Assembly: GCA_020849095.1 (NCBI GenBank)
Contig: JADLGX010000239.1
Location: forward strand, 1 to 34,745
Direction of reading: 5' to 3'
Length of the DNA: 34,745 nucleotides
Origin: Candidatus Eiseniibacteriota bacterium
GTDB lineage: Bacteria > Eisenbacteria > RBG-16-71-46
Position 1 is the stretch's first letter; each line of letters begins with the position of its first letter. A program made the translations under genes and the position numbers. Positions 9,681 to 19,204 of the stretch are shown here, in pieces. The notes under the pieces are model-generated. The model was not told the origin of the DNA. It made no database searches and saw only the letters and a list, made by a program, of their open reading frames with translations.

Positions 9681-10427
9681 TCAGAGCGACAGAGCCCAGC
9701 TCGCCATGGTGGTGATGGACGCATGATCGGTGAGATTGAGGTGCATGGGGGTCACCGAGACGTGACCGGAATGCACCGCGTGATAGTCGGTGCCCGGCTC
9801 CGGCCGCCAGATCGGGTCTTCTCCCCCGATCCAGTAGTACTCGCGGCCGCGCGGGTCCACCTTCTTGACCAGCGTGTCCTCGTAGACCCTCGTTCCCAGC
9901 CGCGTGAGTTCCACTCCGGCGAGGTCGGCCATGGCCCGAAAGGGGAAGTTCACGTTGAGCAGCATGCGTTCCGGCATTCCCTGCGAGAGCACCTGGCGCA
10001 GCAGCCGGGCCACGAGCATCGCGGGCTCGGCGAAGTCGCTGGCCTGGCGCGTCACCAGCGAAGCCGCGATGGCGGGCACGCCCTGCAGCGCTCCCTCGAT
10101 CGCGGCGGCGACCGTCCCGGAGTAGAAAACGTCCTCGCCCATGTTGGGGCCATGGTTGATGCCGCTCACGACGAGATCCGGGCGTTCCACCATCTTGCCG
10201 TGGAAGGCCACCAGCACGCAGTCGGTCGGCGTGCCGTCGACGCTGTAGACATCCTCGCCCAGCGCGTGAATGCGCAGCGGGCGGTGCAGCGTCAGCGCCT
10301 GCGACGTGGCGCTCTGGTTGCGGTCGGGCGCGATGATCGTGACGCGGCCGAACGGAGTCAACTGCTGCTTGAGCTGCATCAGCGCCGGCGAGGCGATGCC
10401 GTCGTCATTGGTGACCAGGATGTGCAT
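9681..10427 (-). CDS. surE: 5'-nucleotidase SurE
   Basis: MHILVTNDDGIASPALMQL...VTIIAPDRNQSATSQALTLHRPLR...VDGTPTDCVLVAFHG...PDLVVSGINHGPNMGEDVFYSGTVAAAIEGA. Confidence 0.97.
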   Translation of the reverse strand: MHILVTNDDGIASPALMQLKQQLTPFGRVTIIAPDRNQSATSQALTLHRPLRIHALGEDVYSVDGTPTDCVLVAFHGKMVERPDLVVSGINHGPNMGEDVFYSGTVAAAIEGALQGVPAIAASLVTRQASDFAEPAMLVARLLRQVLSQGMPERMLLNVNFPFRAMADLAGVELTRLGTRVYEDTLVKKVDPRGREYYWIGGEDPIWRPEPGTDYHAVHSGHVSVTPMHLNLTDHASITTMASWALSL

Positions 10428-10437
10428 GAATGCCTTT

Positions 10438-11112
10438 CTAGCGGGGCCGCGGCTCGAACGTGAGCCGCAGCATCATGCCCACGATGCGCGGAACGTCGCG
10501 CGTCGGGGACAGGTGACTCTGCTCGTCACCGTAGACGGTGGGAATCTCCACTTCGGCGACGCGAAACCCGAGCCGGGCCGCGCGCACGGCCCGTTCCGTT
10601 TCGACTTCGTAGCGGCTGGCACGGACCGGCGTGGCCCGGATGAGTTCCCGCCGGTAGAGGCGGTACCCGCACTGACTGTCGCTGATGCGCTGTCCGGCAA
10701 TGAGCGAGCACCAGGAGCTGCTGAAACGGTTCGCGAACCGGCGCAGGGGCGGCATGTCCGGAGTGATCACGCGCGTGCCCAGCACCAGATCGGCGCCCGC
10801 CTCCGCCGCGGCCGCGAAGGCGGGAAAACAGTGCGGCGGATGCTGGCCGTCGGCATCGAGCGTCACGATGGCATCGAAGTCCCTCAGCAGCTCGAACCCG
10901 GCGAGCAGGGCGTGCCCCTTGCCGCGGTTGGCCGCGAAAGAATGCACACGCACGCCGAACTGGCGGGCGACCTCGGCGGTGGCGTCACGGGACCCATCGT
11001 CGACGACGAGCACGTGCGGCGGGTCCGGCAGGGCTGCGAGGCTCAACAGCACCTCACCGAGATGGGCCGCGGCCTGATATGCGGGCACCAATGCCGCGAC
11101 GCGCAGGCTCAC
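10438..11112 (-). CDS. Glycosyltransferase family 2 (DPM1/polyprenyl-phosphate mannosyltransferase-like)
   Basis: VSLRVAALVPAYQAAAHLGEVLLSL...HVLVVDDGSRDATAEVARQFGVRVHSFAANRGKGHALLAGFELL...DAIVTLDADGQHPPH; GTG start at 11112 inferred. Confidence 0.88.
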   Translation of the reverse strand: MSLRVAALVPAYQAAAHLGEVLLSLAALPDPPHVLVVDDGSRDATAEVARQFGVRVHSFAANRGKGHALLAGFELLRDFDAIVTLDADGQHPPHCFPAFAAAAEAGADLVLGTRVITPDMPPLRRFANRFSSSWCSLIAGQRISDSQCGYRLYRRELIRATPVRASRYEVETERAVRAARLGFRVAEVEIPTVYGDEQSHLSPTRDVPRIVGMMLRLTFEPRPR

Positions 11113-11175
11113 GCGATACCCGGACGGATGGAGGACGCGAGAACGGCGAGCATGCGGAAAGCCGAAAAGGAAGAA

Positions 11176-11252
<77 letters not shown>

Positions 11253-11282
11253 ACCGGATACCGCAATCAAATGCGGGGCCGC

Positions 11283-11311
11283 AATGTAGCCTGCGCGGGC
11301 GGGATTCGCAA
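11283..11311 (-). promoter_or_regulatory. Candidate sigma-70 promoter for tRNA-Pro(GGG)
   Basis: Minus strand TTGCGA - 17 nt - TACATT, followed by TTG CGGCC-like GC-rich discriminator; about 30 nt from the tRNA 5' end. Confidence 0.6.
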
Positions 11312-11323
11312 GGCGGCCGCCGC

Positions 11324-14300
11324 TCAGGTTCGTGCCCCCTGCGAAACGAGCGCCCGGCGCACGGCCGCGCCGAGTGACTCCATGTCGAACGGCTTGGCCA
11401 GATACGGAAGTCCGTCCGCCGTCAGCAGGGCGAGCGTCCCGGCATCGTGGGTGTATCCCGACACGAAGAGCACCGGCACGCCCGGACGCTGCTCGCGGAA
11501 AATCGCTGCGAACACCGGTCCGCTCGTCCCGCGCATCACCACGTCGGAGAGCAGGAGGTCGATTCGGCCCGGGTGAGTGGAAAGAAACGCGAGCGCCTCC
11601 TCCCCGCCCGGCGCCGAGTGCACCTGGTATCCAAGACGCTGCAGCATCGCCACCGTGATCGGCCGCACCATCTCGTCGTCCTCGACGACCAGAACGACTT
11701 CTCCGCGCCCAAGCGGCCGCTGCGGAGCGTCCTCGTCGTCGTCCACGCGGGAGGACACGCGAGGCAACAGGATGCGGAACATCGCACCTTCGCCCGGCCG
11801 GCTCTCCACCCACACGTGACCGCCGCTCTGGCGGACGATGCCGTACACCGTCGCAAGGCCGAGCCCGGTTCCCTTGCCCGTCTCCTTCGTCGTGAAGAAG
11901 GGCTCGAAGATGCGCGGGATCACCGACGGCTCGATTCCCTCACCGTTGTCGCTCACCGAGAGCAGCACGTAGGCTCCGGGCGCCACCTCGGGCTGGCGCG
12001 CGCAGAAGGACGGCGTGGCATCGAAGTTCTCCAGCTCGAGCGTGAGCCGTCCGCCCTCCGGCATCGCGTCGCGCGCGTTGACGACGAGATTGAGCAGAAC
12101 CTGCTCGATTTGCACGGGGTCGGCCTTCACGCTTCCGAGGTTGCCGTGCAGGCGCATGACGATCTCGACATCCTCGCCGATGAGCCGGCGGATCATCTTC
12201 TCCGTGTCGGTGAGCACGCGCCCCAGGTCGAGCACACGGAGCTCGAGCACCTGCTGGCGGCTGAAGGCCAGCATTTGCCGGGTCAGCGCTGCCGCACGTT
12301 CGGCGGCCCTTCCGATCTGCTCGAGCGCGGCCGAGTCGGCGGCATTCCGGTCCTTGCCGGCCTGAAGGATCTGGGTGTAGCCCTGGATGACCGTGAGCAG
12401 ATTATTGAAGTCGTGTGCCACGCCGCCCGCCAGCCGGCCGATCGTCTCCATCTTCTGGGACTGGAGAAGCTGCATCTGCGTCTGGCGAAGGGACTCGGCC
12501 GTCTCGCGCTGGCTCGTGAGGTCGATGACCGCGGCAAGCGAGCGCTCCCCCGAGGAGCCGACCGGAACGCGACCCACGAGGACGCCGACCGCGGTTCCAT
12601 CGGCCCGCCGGAAATCCGTTTCGAACGGCGTGCGGCCCTCGCACGGCATGAGTCCACCGCCGACGGCGACACACCCGCAGAAACCATCCCAATGCAACGC
12701 CCGGTCCCCGAGCGCCGTCCGATCGAGCCGGAGAATCCGCAGGAACTCCGCGTTGGCGTCCACGAGACGATTCTCGTGGTCGAGTACGGCAATGCCGACC
12801 GGGCCGGTCTCGAACAGCGCGTTGAGCGTCGCCTCCAGCTCGCGCCTGGCACGGCGTTCGGCGATCGATTCGAGGGCCATTCCCACGTCGCGAAGGATGC
12901 CCGTGAGTAGGGTGACCGTCTCGGAGTCGAAGACGTGGGGTTCGTTGGTGAAGACCTGGACCACTCCCCAGACCCGGCCCGCCACCACGATGGGCATCGC
13001 GCCCGACGCCTGCAGGCCCATGAGGGCGCAGCCGCGCTCCCACTCGGCGGCTCCCAGCGCGGAATGATCCTGGCGGATCGCGTCGCGCCCCGTGGCGAAC
13101 GCCTCTTCGACGAGGTCCAACGGCAGGTCGCTGCACGCCCAGTGCCCACCCTCGCGGGCCCGGCACGCCGACCACTCCGGCCCCTCCGCTCCGCGTGAGG
13201 CGACCGCGGCGACCACGACGGTGCCGGAGGAGACCGCGATCGCGAGCGCCTGGTCCACCAGCCTCGCCTCGTCCTCCTCGCGCATGATGACCGCGCCGAT
13301 GGCCGCCGCGGCGCGCAACTGCTGGTTCACCCGCAGCAGCCGGCGTTCCGCGGTCACGCGCGCCTCGATATCCCGCACGAGCGCGACCGTGACGGGCTGC
13401 CCATCCTCGACGTCGGCCAGCCGGGCGGAAACCTCGACCGTGGTCCGCCCTCCGCCGGCGGTCCGGTGCACCGCCTGGGAGAGCCCGTCCGCCGGTCGGA
13501 CCGCCGTGGTGCCCGGCGCGCCAGGCGCCGCGGGCTGAACTTCGAGATCGCGCCCGAGATTTCGTCCGATCAGCGCCCCGGGGGCGACACCGTAGAACTC
13601 CTCCGCGCGGGTGTTGTTCCGCAGGATGTCGCCCCGTTCATCCACGAACAAGATGGCGTCGTTCGCGTGCTCGAGCAGCAGGCTGAACCGCGCGCGTCCG
13701 CGCTCGAGCGCGGCTTCGACGGCCCGCCGACGCCCCCAGCTGATCGCGAACACGAGGCTCGTCAGCGCTCCGAGCAGCAGGAACGTGATCACACGCTGCA
13801 CCTGGAGCGCCGCACGCGCTTCGGCCATCGCCGCCGACTGGCTCACATTCATGACGAGGCGCCAGTTCGAGCGGGCGATCGCCTGATCGAGGCGGAACTG
13901 CTGCGAGGAAACCGGGCCCGCGACTCCCGATGCCGCAGGTAGCGCACCGAGCAGCAGCCGAGTTCCGGCGTCGGACCTCTCGACCAGCGCGACCTGGGCG
14001 CCCGGCAGGGTCAATGCGGCGGGCGCGAGAAGAGTCAGGAGCCATTGACCGGGGTCCTGTTCCGCCGCCACGAACCCCGCGTCGGCGTCTGCGGGAACGA
14101 CGAAGTAGATGCCGTTTCCACGCTCCGGGTCGTGCACGTGGACGAGGCGGTCCCGGCGCCACGCTTGGCCCAGGGGAATCGCGCTTCGGGCCGCCGCGCT
14201 GAGCGCGTCCCTCGGCGGTCCCGCCGCGAGCACGCGGTACGCGTCATCGAGCACGTAGACTTGCCTCATCCCCTGAAGCTGCGCGAAGTCGCCGAGGATC

Positions 14301-14575
14301 TTCGGAAACTCGGGATCCGGTACCCGCGCCGGATGCGGACTCGTCAGCGCGAGGGTCGTGGGGAACCCCGCAATCGTATGGGCGTCGGCGAAGCCGTCGG
14401 TGATCCAGCGGTCGATCGCGGTCCGGCGGGCATCGAGCAGCCGGCGCATGTCGCCGAGCACGCGCGTGGATTCGGCCCCGAGCACGCGCGGGACCACGAC
14501 GCCCTCGAACACGGCGGCGCCGAGCGCCAGGACGATCGCGAGGGAACCCAGATAGGCCGCGATCATGTTGCGCAT
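11324..14575 (-). CDS. Hybrid sensor histidine kinase (TM sensor - PAS - GAF - PAS - HisKA - HATPase - REC)
   Basis: GGVAHDFNNLLTVIQGYTQIL (H box), NLVVNARDAMPEGG (N), VSDNGEGI, FEPFFTTKETGKGTGLGLATVYGIV, then receiver VVLVVEDDEMVRPITVAMLQRLGYQVHSA...DLLLSDVVM...PVLFVSGYT. Start either GTG 14608 (track) or ATG 14575 (MRNMIAAYLG). Confidence 0.93.
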   Translation of the reverse strand: MRNMIAAYLGSLAIVLALGAAVFEGVVVPRVLGAESTRVLGDMRRLLDARRTAIDRWITDGFADAHTIAGFPTTLALTSPHPARVPDPEFPKILGDFAQLQGMRQVYVLDDAYRVLAAGPPRDALSAAARSAIPLGQAWRRDRLVHVHDPERGNGIYFVVPADADAGFVAAEQDPGQWLLTLLAPAALTLPGAQVALVERSDAGTRLLLGALPAASGVAGPVSSQQFRLDQAIARSNWRLVMNVSQSAAMAEARAALQVQRVITFLLLGALTSLVFAISWGRRRAVEAALERGRARFSLLLEHANDAILFVDERGDILRNNTRAEEFYGVAPGALIGRNLGRDLEVQPAAPGAPGTTAVRPADGLSQAVHRTAGGGRTTVEVSARLADVEDGQPVTVALVRDIEARVTAERRLLRVNQQLRAAAAIGAVIMREEDEARLVDQALAIAVSSGTVVVAAVASRGAEGPEWSACRAREGGHWACSDLPLDLVEEAFATGRDAIRQDHSALGAAEWERGCALMGLQASGAMPIVVAGRVWGVVQVFTNEPHVFDSETVTLLTGILRDVGMALESIAERRARRELEATLNALFETGPVGIAVLDHENRLVDANAEFLRILRLDRTALGDRALHWDGFCGCVAVGGGLMPCEGRTPFETDFRRADGTAVGVLVGRVPVGSSGERSLAAVIDLTSQRETAESLRQTQMQLLQSQKMETIGRLAGGVAHDFNNLLTVIQGYTQILQAGKDRNAADSAALEQIGRAAERAAALTRQMLAFSRQQVLELRVLDLGRVLTDTEKMIRRLIGEDVEIVMRLHGNLGSVKADPVQIEQVLLNLVVNARDAMPEGGRLTLELENFDATPSFCARQPEVAPGAYVLLSVSDNGEGIEPSVIPRIFEPFFTTKETGKGTGLGLATVYGIVRQSGGHVWVESRPGEGAMFRILLPRVSSRVDDDEDAPQRPLGRGEVVLVVEDDEMVRPITVAMLQRLGYQVHSAPGGEEALAFLSTHPGRIDLLLSDVVMRGTSGPVFAAIFREQRPGVPVLFVSGYTHDAGTLALLTADGLPYLAKPFDMESLGAAVRRALVSQGART

Positions 14576-14646
14576 CGGCTGCGGCCACGAACGCGAGCCT
14601 ATGGGCACGACGGCCTCCGGGGAATCGTCGGGTTTCTAACCGGGGA

Positions 14647-15069
14647 TCAACGCCCGGACGACTGCTCCACTTCGCTCTCGCGGCGCTCCGCCGCGGACGT
14701 CCGGCGCAGGCGCGCGACCACGTCGCGCAACCCCTCGCGCACCTCGAACAGCAGCATCTTGCGCTCGGCCTGGTCGAAGCCCAGCTCGACCTGGGGCGAG
14801 TCGTCCCGCCGCTCGGCCAGCAGCGTGCGCTTGGCGCCGGCGATGGTGAAACGCTTGTCGTAGAGCAGTACCTTGATGCGCAGCAGCAGCTTCACTTCGT
14901 CGGGCCGGTACATGCGGTTGCCGGCGCGGTTCTTCTTGGGACGCAGCATGCTGAACTGCGTTTCCCAGTAGCGAAGCACGTGCGGCTTCACGTCCAGCAT
15001 TTCGCTCACTTCACTGATCGAGCGGTAGAGCTTGCTGTCCGTCTCGGCTGCCGTCTTGCGGATCGCCAA
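14647..15069 (-). CDS. MerR family transcriptional regulator
   Basis: KLYRSISEVSEMLDVKPHVLRYWETQFSMLRPKKNRAGNRMYRPDEVKLLLRIKVLLYDKRFTIAGAKRTL. Confidence 0.92.
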   Translation of the reverse strand: MAIRKTAAETDSKLYRSISEVSEMLDVKPHVLRYWETQFSMLRPKKNRAGNRMYRPDEVKLLLRIKVLLYDKRFTIAGAKRTLLAERRDDSPQVELGFDQAERKMLLFEVREGLRDVVARLRRTSAAERRESEVEQSSGR

Positions 15070-15072
15070 GGG

Positions 15073-16083
15073 TCACTCCTTCCGGCGCGCGTCCTCGCTC
15101 TCGCTGCGAAGATCACGCGTCATCAACGTCCGGATCGCTTCGCGAGGGTCCCGGCCCTCGAGCGCGATCGCGCACACCTGTTCGGTGATCGGAAGCTCCA
15201 CGCCGCGCTCGCGTCCCAGGTCGCGGGCCGCGCGCGCGGTGTTCACGCCCTCGGCCACCATGACCATCCCGCCGAGGACCTGTTCCAGCGTTTCACCTTT
15301 GCCCAGCCGCTCACCCACGTGCCGGTTGCGGCTGTGGCGGCTCATCGCCGTGGCGATGAGGTCGCCCATCCCGGTCAAGCCGGAGAATGTCTCGCGCCGG
15401 CCACCCATGGCCATGCCGAGCCGGCTGATCTCGGCGAGCCCGCGGGTGAGAAGCGCGCCCTTCGTGTTGTCACCGTAACCCAGCCCGTCGCAGACTCCGG
15501 CGGCGATCGCCATCACGTTCTTCAGCGCTCCGCCGTACTCGCAGCCCACCACGTCGTCGTTCGTGTACACCCTCAACCGCGGCGTGGCGCACAGCACCTG
15601 CACCTCGCGGGCGCGGCCCTCGTCGGCGCACGCCGCCACGATGCTGGTGGGAATGCCCACCGCCACTTCCTCGGCGTGGCTCGGACCCGTGAAGGCGACC
15701 GGCGCCGGGTCCCCGAGCGCCTCGCCCAGGACTTCGGACATCCGCTTCAATGTGCCCAGCTCGAGGCCCTTGCTGGCGCAGACGGGCACCGCGTGGGAGC
15801 CCATCTCCCGAATCCGGGCGGCCACCGACCTCACGGCCTGGGAAGGCACCACATAGAAGTGGAAGTTCGTTCCGGAAAGCGCGGCTTCGAGTTCCGGCTG
15901 AACCTTAATGCTCTCCGGTATACGGATGCCAGCCAAAAACTTGGCGTTCTCCCGGGTGGCCGCGATCTCGGCCAGCTGCGGGCGATCGTTGCCCCAGATC
16001 CGCACGTCATGGCCGGCCCCGGCCAGGTGAATCGCGATCGTCGTCCCCCAGGAACCCGCGCCCAGCACCGCGACCACGCTCAT
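15073..16083 (-). CDS. gpsA: NAD(P)H-dependent glycerol-3-phosphate dehydrogenase
   Basis: MSVVAVLGAGSWGTTIAIHLAGAGHDVRIWG...FHFYVVPSQAVRSVA...SKGLE...AFTGPSHAEEVA...GCEYGGALKNVMAIAAGVCDGLGYGDNTKGALLTRGLAEI...TFSGLTGMGDLIATAMSRHSRNRHVG. ATGA overlap with plsY stop. Confidence 0.97.
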   Translation of the reverse strand: MSVVAVLGAGSWGTTIAIHLAGAGHDVRIWGNDRPQLAEIAATRENAKFLAGIRIPESIKVQPELEAALSGTNFHFYVVPSQAVRSVAARIREMGSHAVPVCASKGLELGTLKRMSEVLGEALGDPAPVAFTGPSHAEEVAVGIPTSIVAACADEGRAREVQVLCATPRLRVYTNDDVVGCEYGGALKNVMAIAAGVCDGLGYGDNTKGALLTRGLAEISRLGMAMGGRRETFSGLTGMGDLIATAMSRHSRNRHVGERLGKGETLEQVLGGMVMVAEGVNTARAARDLGRERGVELPITEQVCAIALEGRDPREAIRTLMTRDLRSESEDARRKE

Positions 16084-16721
16084 GACCGGGCCTTTCGGAA
16101 AGCGAAGCGGTTCTCCGTTCCCTGCATGAGCCGGCTGATGTTGTCCTTGTGACGGACAATGACCACCACGGCGAGCAGGGCGCCGAGCAGGAAGCTCGGG
16201 CTGGCCACTCCATTCGGGCTGAAACGCCACAGCGCGACGGTGAACGCGACCGCGCCGAGCATGGAGCCCAGCGAGACGAACCGCGTGACGAGCAGCGTCG
16301 CCAGGAAGACGGCGAGAAAGACGCCGAACGAGGGGGGCGAAAGCGCGAGCAGCACGCCCACCGTGGTGGCCACCCCCTTGCCTCCCTTGAAGCCGGCGAG
16401 AAAGGTCCACACGTGTCCGGCCACCGCGGCGAATGCCACCGCCACCGCGCACCACTCGGGACCGCCGGGGAAGTCCGCGGCGAATGCGGCGCGCGGCACC
16501 AGCCAGACCGGAATAGCGCCCTTGGCGATGTCCAGCAGGAGCGTCGCGACACCGATGCCCGGCCCGAGGGAGCGATAGACGTTGGTGGCGCCCAGATTGC
16601 CCGAACCGAGCGTGCGCACGTCCACGCCCTGGAATGCGCGCCCGAGCCAGAGCCCCCAGGGCAGCGAGCCGCTCACGTATCCGGCGGCCAGTGCGGCGAT
16701 CAGCGATGCGATCGGCGGCAT
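16080..16721 (-). CDS. plsY: Glycerol-3-phosphate acyltransferase PlsY
   Basis: AAGYVSGSLPWGLWLGR...DVRTLGSGNLGATNVYRSLG...LLLDIAKGAIPVWL...GHVWTFLAGFKGGKGVATTVGVLL...VVIVRHKDNISRLMQGTENR; polytopic. Confidence 0.97.
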   Translation of the reverse strand: MPPIASLIAALAAGYVSGSLPWGLWLGRAFQGVDVRTLGSGNLGATNVYRSLGPGIGVATLLLDIAKGAIPVWLVPRAAFAADFPGGPEWCAVAVAFAAVAGHVWTFLAGFKGGKGVATTVGVLLALSPPSFGVFLAVFLATLLVTRFVSLGSMLGAVAFTVALWRFSPNGVASPSFLLGALLAVVVIVRHKDNISRLMQGTENRFAFRKARS

Positions 16722-16722
16722 G

Positions 16723-18033
16723 TCACTCGCTCTTCTTCACCTTGAACCGCAGCGGCGTGCCCTTGAACCCGAAGTGCTCCGTGAAATGGCCCCACAGGTA
16801 GCGCCGATAGTTGTCGCTCAGGCGCGAGGGCGCATTCACGAAGAACGTGAAGGTCGGCGGGCGAACTCCGGTCTGGGTGACGTAATAGATCTTGGGAGCG
16901 CGGCCCTCGGAATTGCTGGGCACCGCGCGGCGGCGCTGGACGTCGGTCAGCCACTCGTTGAGCTTGCCGGTCGAGATGCGGCGGCTGTTTTCCTCGGCCC
17001 GCTGGGCAATGTACTCCGGCAACTTGGCGAGGTGAATGTTCTCGGTGGCCGAGACGGGATGCGCGGGCAGGTCGGCGAGCGTCGGGAACCGCCGGGCGCG
17101 TTCCTGCTGGACTTCCTTCCACGCCACCTCGCGATCCTCGACGAGGTCCCACTTGTTGTAGAGCAGCAGCACGGCGCAGCCGGCTTCGAGCGCGTGGTGA
17201 GCGAGGCGGGCCTCCTGCTTCTGGAAGCCCTCCTGGGTGTCCACCACCAGGCAGGCCACGTCGGCCCTCTCGAGCGCATGCAGCGCGCGCATGGTGGCGT
17301 AGAACTCGGCCTGGTCGTCGAACTCGGCCTGGCGGCGGATGCCGGCCGTGTCCACGAGCATGAAGTTCCCGTACGGCGTGGCCCACGGCGCGTCGATCGC
17401 GTCCACGGTGGTGCCGGCGCGGGGCTCGACGAGCACACGCTCCTCGCCCAGCAGCGCGTTCACAAGGGACGACTTGCCCACGTTGGGACGGCCCACGATC
17501 GCGACGCGCGCGTCGGGGCGCTCCTCCTCGCCGGTCTCCTCGGGCAGCATCGCGAGGATGGCGTCGAGCATGTCGCCGATCCCGAAGCCGCCCTCGGCGG
17601 CGATCGGCATGGGCTCCCCGAGCCCGAGCGAGTGGAACTCGTGCACGATGGTGTCGCCCGGCTTGTCCACCTTGTTGACCACCACGAGGGTCGGCCGGCC
17701 GAGCTTGCGCAGCTGCTGCGCGATCGCCATGTCGAGGTCGGTGACTCCCGTGTGCGCGTCCACCAGGAACACGATCGAGTCCGCGAGCCCGATGGCCATC
17801 TCAGCCTGGCGGCGGATGTCCGCGTCGCGGCCCTCGGAGGAGGCGGGCAGGAAGCCCCCGGTGTCCACCAGCACGAACGCGCGCGTCAGCCATTCGGTGC
17901 GCACGGCGTTGCGGTCGCGCGTCACCCCCGGCCGGTCGTGCGTGACGGCCTTGCGCTCCCCGATGACCCGGTTGAAGAGCGTGGACTTGCCGACATTGGG
18001 GCGGCCGATGATGGCGACGACGGGAGCGGACAT
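16723..18033 (-). CDS. der: Ribosome biogenesis GTPase Der (tandem GTPase domains)
   Basis: MSAPVVAIIGRPNVGKSTLFNRVIGERKAVTHDRPGVTRDRN... and second G domain VAIVGRPNVGKSSLVNALLGEERVLVEPRAGTTVDAIDAPW; KH-like C-terminus RRAVPSNSEGRAPKIYYVTQTGVRPPTFTFFVN. Confidence 0.97.
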   Translation of the reverse strand: MSAPVVAIIGRPNVGKSTLFNRVIGERKAVTHDRPGVTRDRNAVRTEWLTRAFVLVDTGGFLPASSEGRDADIRRQAEMAIGLADSIVFLVDAHTGVTDLDMAIAQQLRKLGRPTLVVVNKVDKPGDTIVHEFHSLGLGEPMPIAAEGGFGIGDMLDAILAMLPEETGEEERPDARVAIVGRPNVGKSSLVNALLGEERVLVEPRAGTTVDAIDAPWATPYGNFMLVDTAGIRRQAEFDDQAEFYATMRALHALERADVACLVVDTQEGFQKQEARLAHHALEAGCAVLLLYNKWDLVEDREVAWKEVQQERARRFPTLADLPAHPVSATENIHLAKLPEYIAQRAEENSRRISTGKLNEWLTDVQRRRAVPSNSEGRAPKIYYVTQTGVRPPTFTFFVNAPSRLSDNYRRYLWGHFTEHFGFKGTPLRFKVKKSE

Positions 18034-18109
18034 GGACACTCGCTTGAGAGACGACAACAGCACGGCGCGCCGCCTCTGAAAGGGACGACGCGCCGGAGGG
18101 CTGAAAACT

Positions 18110-18185
18110 TGGAGCGGGCAACGGGGGTCGAACCCGCGACCTCAAGCTTGGGAAGCTCGCGCTCTACCAACTGAGCTATGCCCGC
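18110..18185 (-). tRNA. tRNA-Gly (anticodon CCC), CCA encoded
   Basis: Minus strand GCGGGCA TA GCTC AGTTGGTA GAGC G CGAGC TTCCCAA GCTTG AGGTC GCGGG TTCGACC CCCGT TGCCCGC T CCA. Confidence 0.96.
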
Positions 18186-18213
18186 AGAAGCGCCATGAGT
18201 CAGGCGACGGGCC

Positions 18214-18243
18214 AAGCTACGGGAGGTCCCGCAGGGGTGTCAA
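18214..18243 (-). promoter_or_regulatory. Sigma-70 promoter for tRNA-Gly (and probably der readthrough)
   Basis: Minus strand TTGACA (perfect consensus) - 18 nt - TAGCTT, about 30 nt upstream of the tRNA 5' end. Confidence 0.75.
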
Positions 18244-18253
18244 CCGGCCGCCC

Positions 18254-19195
18254 TCAGACTCCGAGCGCCTCTCGCACCGCGGCCAGCAACGCCTGCGGAT
18301 CGCCCCCGCCGGCCAACCTGGCGCCCTCGACCTGGTGGCGGAACCATGTGCGCTGGCGCTTGGCCATGTTCCGCGTCCGCTGGTTCATGATTTCCACGGC
18401 GGCCGGCAGGTCCAGGCGCCCCTCGAGGACCGCGAGCGCCTCGTCGTAGCCGATCGCCTTGAGCGCGACGAGAGCCTCGCGCCTGCCCTGCCCCACGATC
18501 CCGCGGGTCTCCTCGAGCAGGCCGGAATCGAACATCGCCCGGGTCCGCGTCTCGATGCGCGCGGCGAGCGCCCCGGGTTCGAACGTGATCTCGGCGATCC
18601 GCCAGTCGGCGGCCAGCCCCTCACGCGGCGAGTTCGCGTGCCACCACGACAGCGGCCTGCCGCTCGCCTCGTGCACCTCGAGCGCGCGCGTGATGCGCTG
18701 GCGGTCGCGTGTCGTCAGGCGCGCGGCCGTGGGCGGATCCACCTGGGCCAGACGCGCGTGCAGCGCCTCGATGCCCGCCGACTCCACCTCGGCCGCCAGC
18801 CGGGCGCGAATGCCGGCATCGTGCGGCGGCCCCGCGTGCAGACCGTGCTGGAGCGCGCGCAGGTACAGGCCCGAGCCGCCGACCAGCACGGGAGTGACGC
18901 CACGCGAGAACAGCTCTTCGCAGGTGGAGGCGGCGAGCCGGGCGTACCAGCCGGCGCTCGGCGGCTCTCCCAGGTCGAGCGAGTCGAACAGGTGATGCGG
19001 AAGCCGCGCGCGCTCTGCCGCGGTGGGCTTGCCCGTGCCCACGTCGAGCTGGCGGAACACCTGGCGGGCATCGGCGCACACCACTTCCCCGCCGATCGCG
19101 TCCGCGACGCGCTCGCCCACTTCCGTCTTGCCGGTGGCGGTGGCGCCGACGATGGCGAGGATGCGGCGCGCGCCGGAGCGCGGCGTGGCGTTCAT
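18254..19195 (-). CDS. miaA: tRNA dimethylallyltransferase MiaA
   Basis: RRILAIVGATATGKTEVGERVADAIGGEVVCADARQVFRQLDVGTGKPTAAERARLPHHLFDSLD...PVLVGGSGLYLRALQHGL...RQRITRALEVHEASGRPLSWW...KAIGYDEAL...NMAKRQRTWFRHQ. Confidence 0.97.
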   Translation of the reverse strand: MNATPRSGARRILAIVGATATGKTEVGERVADAIGGEVVCADARQVFRQLDVGTGKPTAAERARLPHHLFDSLDLGEPPSAGWYARLAASTCEELFSRGVTPVLVGGSGLYLRALQHGLHAGPPHDAGIRARLAAEVESAGIEALHARLAQVDPPTAARLTTRDRQRITRALEVHEASGRPLSWWHANSPREGLAADWRIAEITFEPGALAARIETRTRAMFDSGLLEETRGIVGQGRREALVALKAIGYDEALAVLEGRLDLPAAVEIMNQRTRNMAKRQRTWFRHQVEGARLAGGGDPQALLAAVREALGV

Positions 19196-19204
19196 CGGCG
19201 GGAC

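Noticed and set aside
12600-12720. Cys-containing stretch in the second PAS domain of the histidine kinase (HWDGFCGCVAVGGGLMPCEG) as a metal or redox site
   Set aside because: Three Cys only, no recognisable Fe-S or haem motif; cannot be supported from sequence alone.
16084-16455. N-terminal extension of the gpsA ORF
   Set aside because: Runs through plsY in another frame; GpsA's Rossmann motif starts immediately at MSVVAVLGAGSWG (16083).
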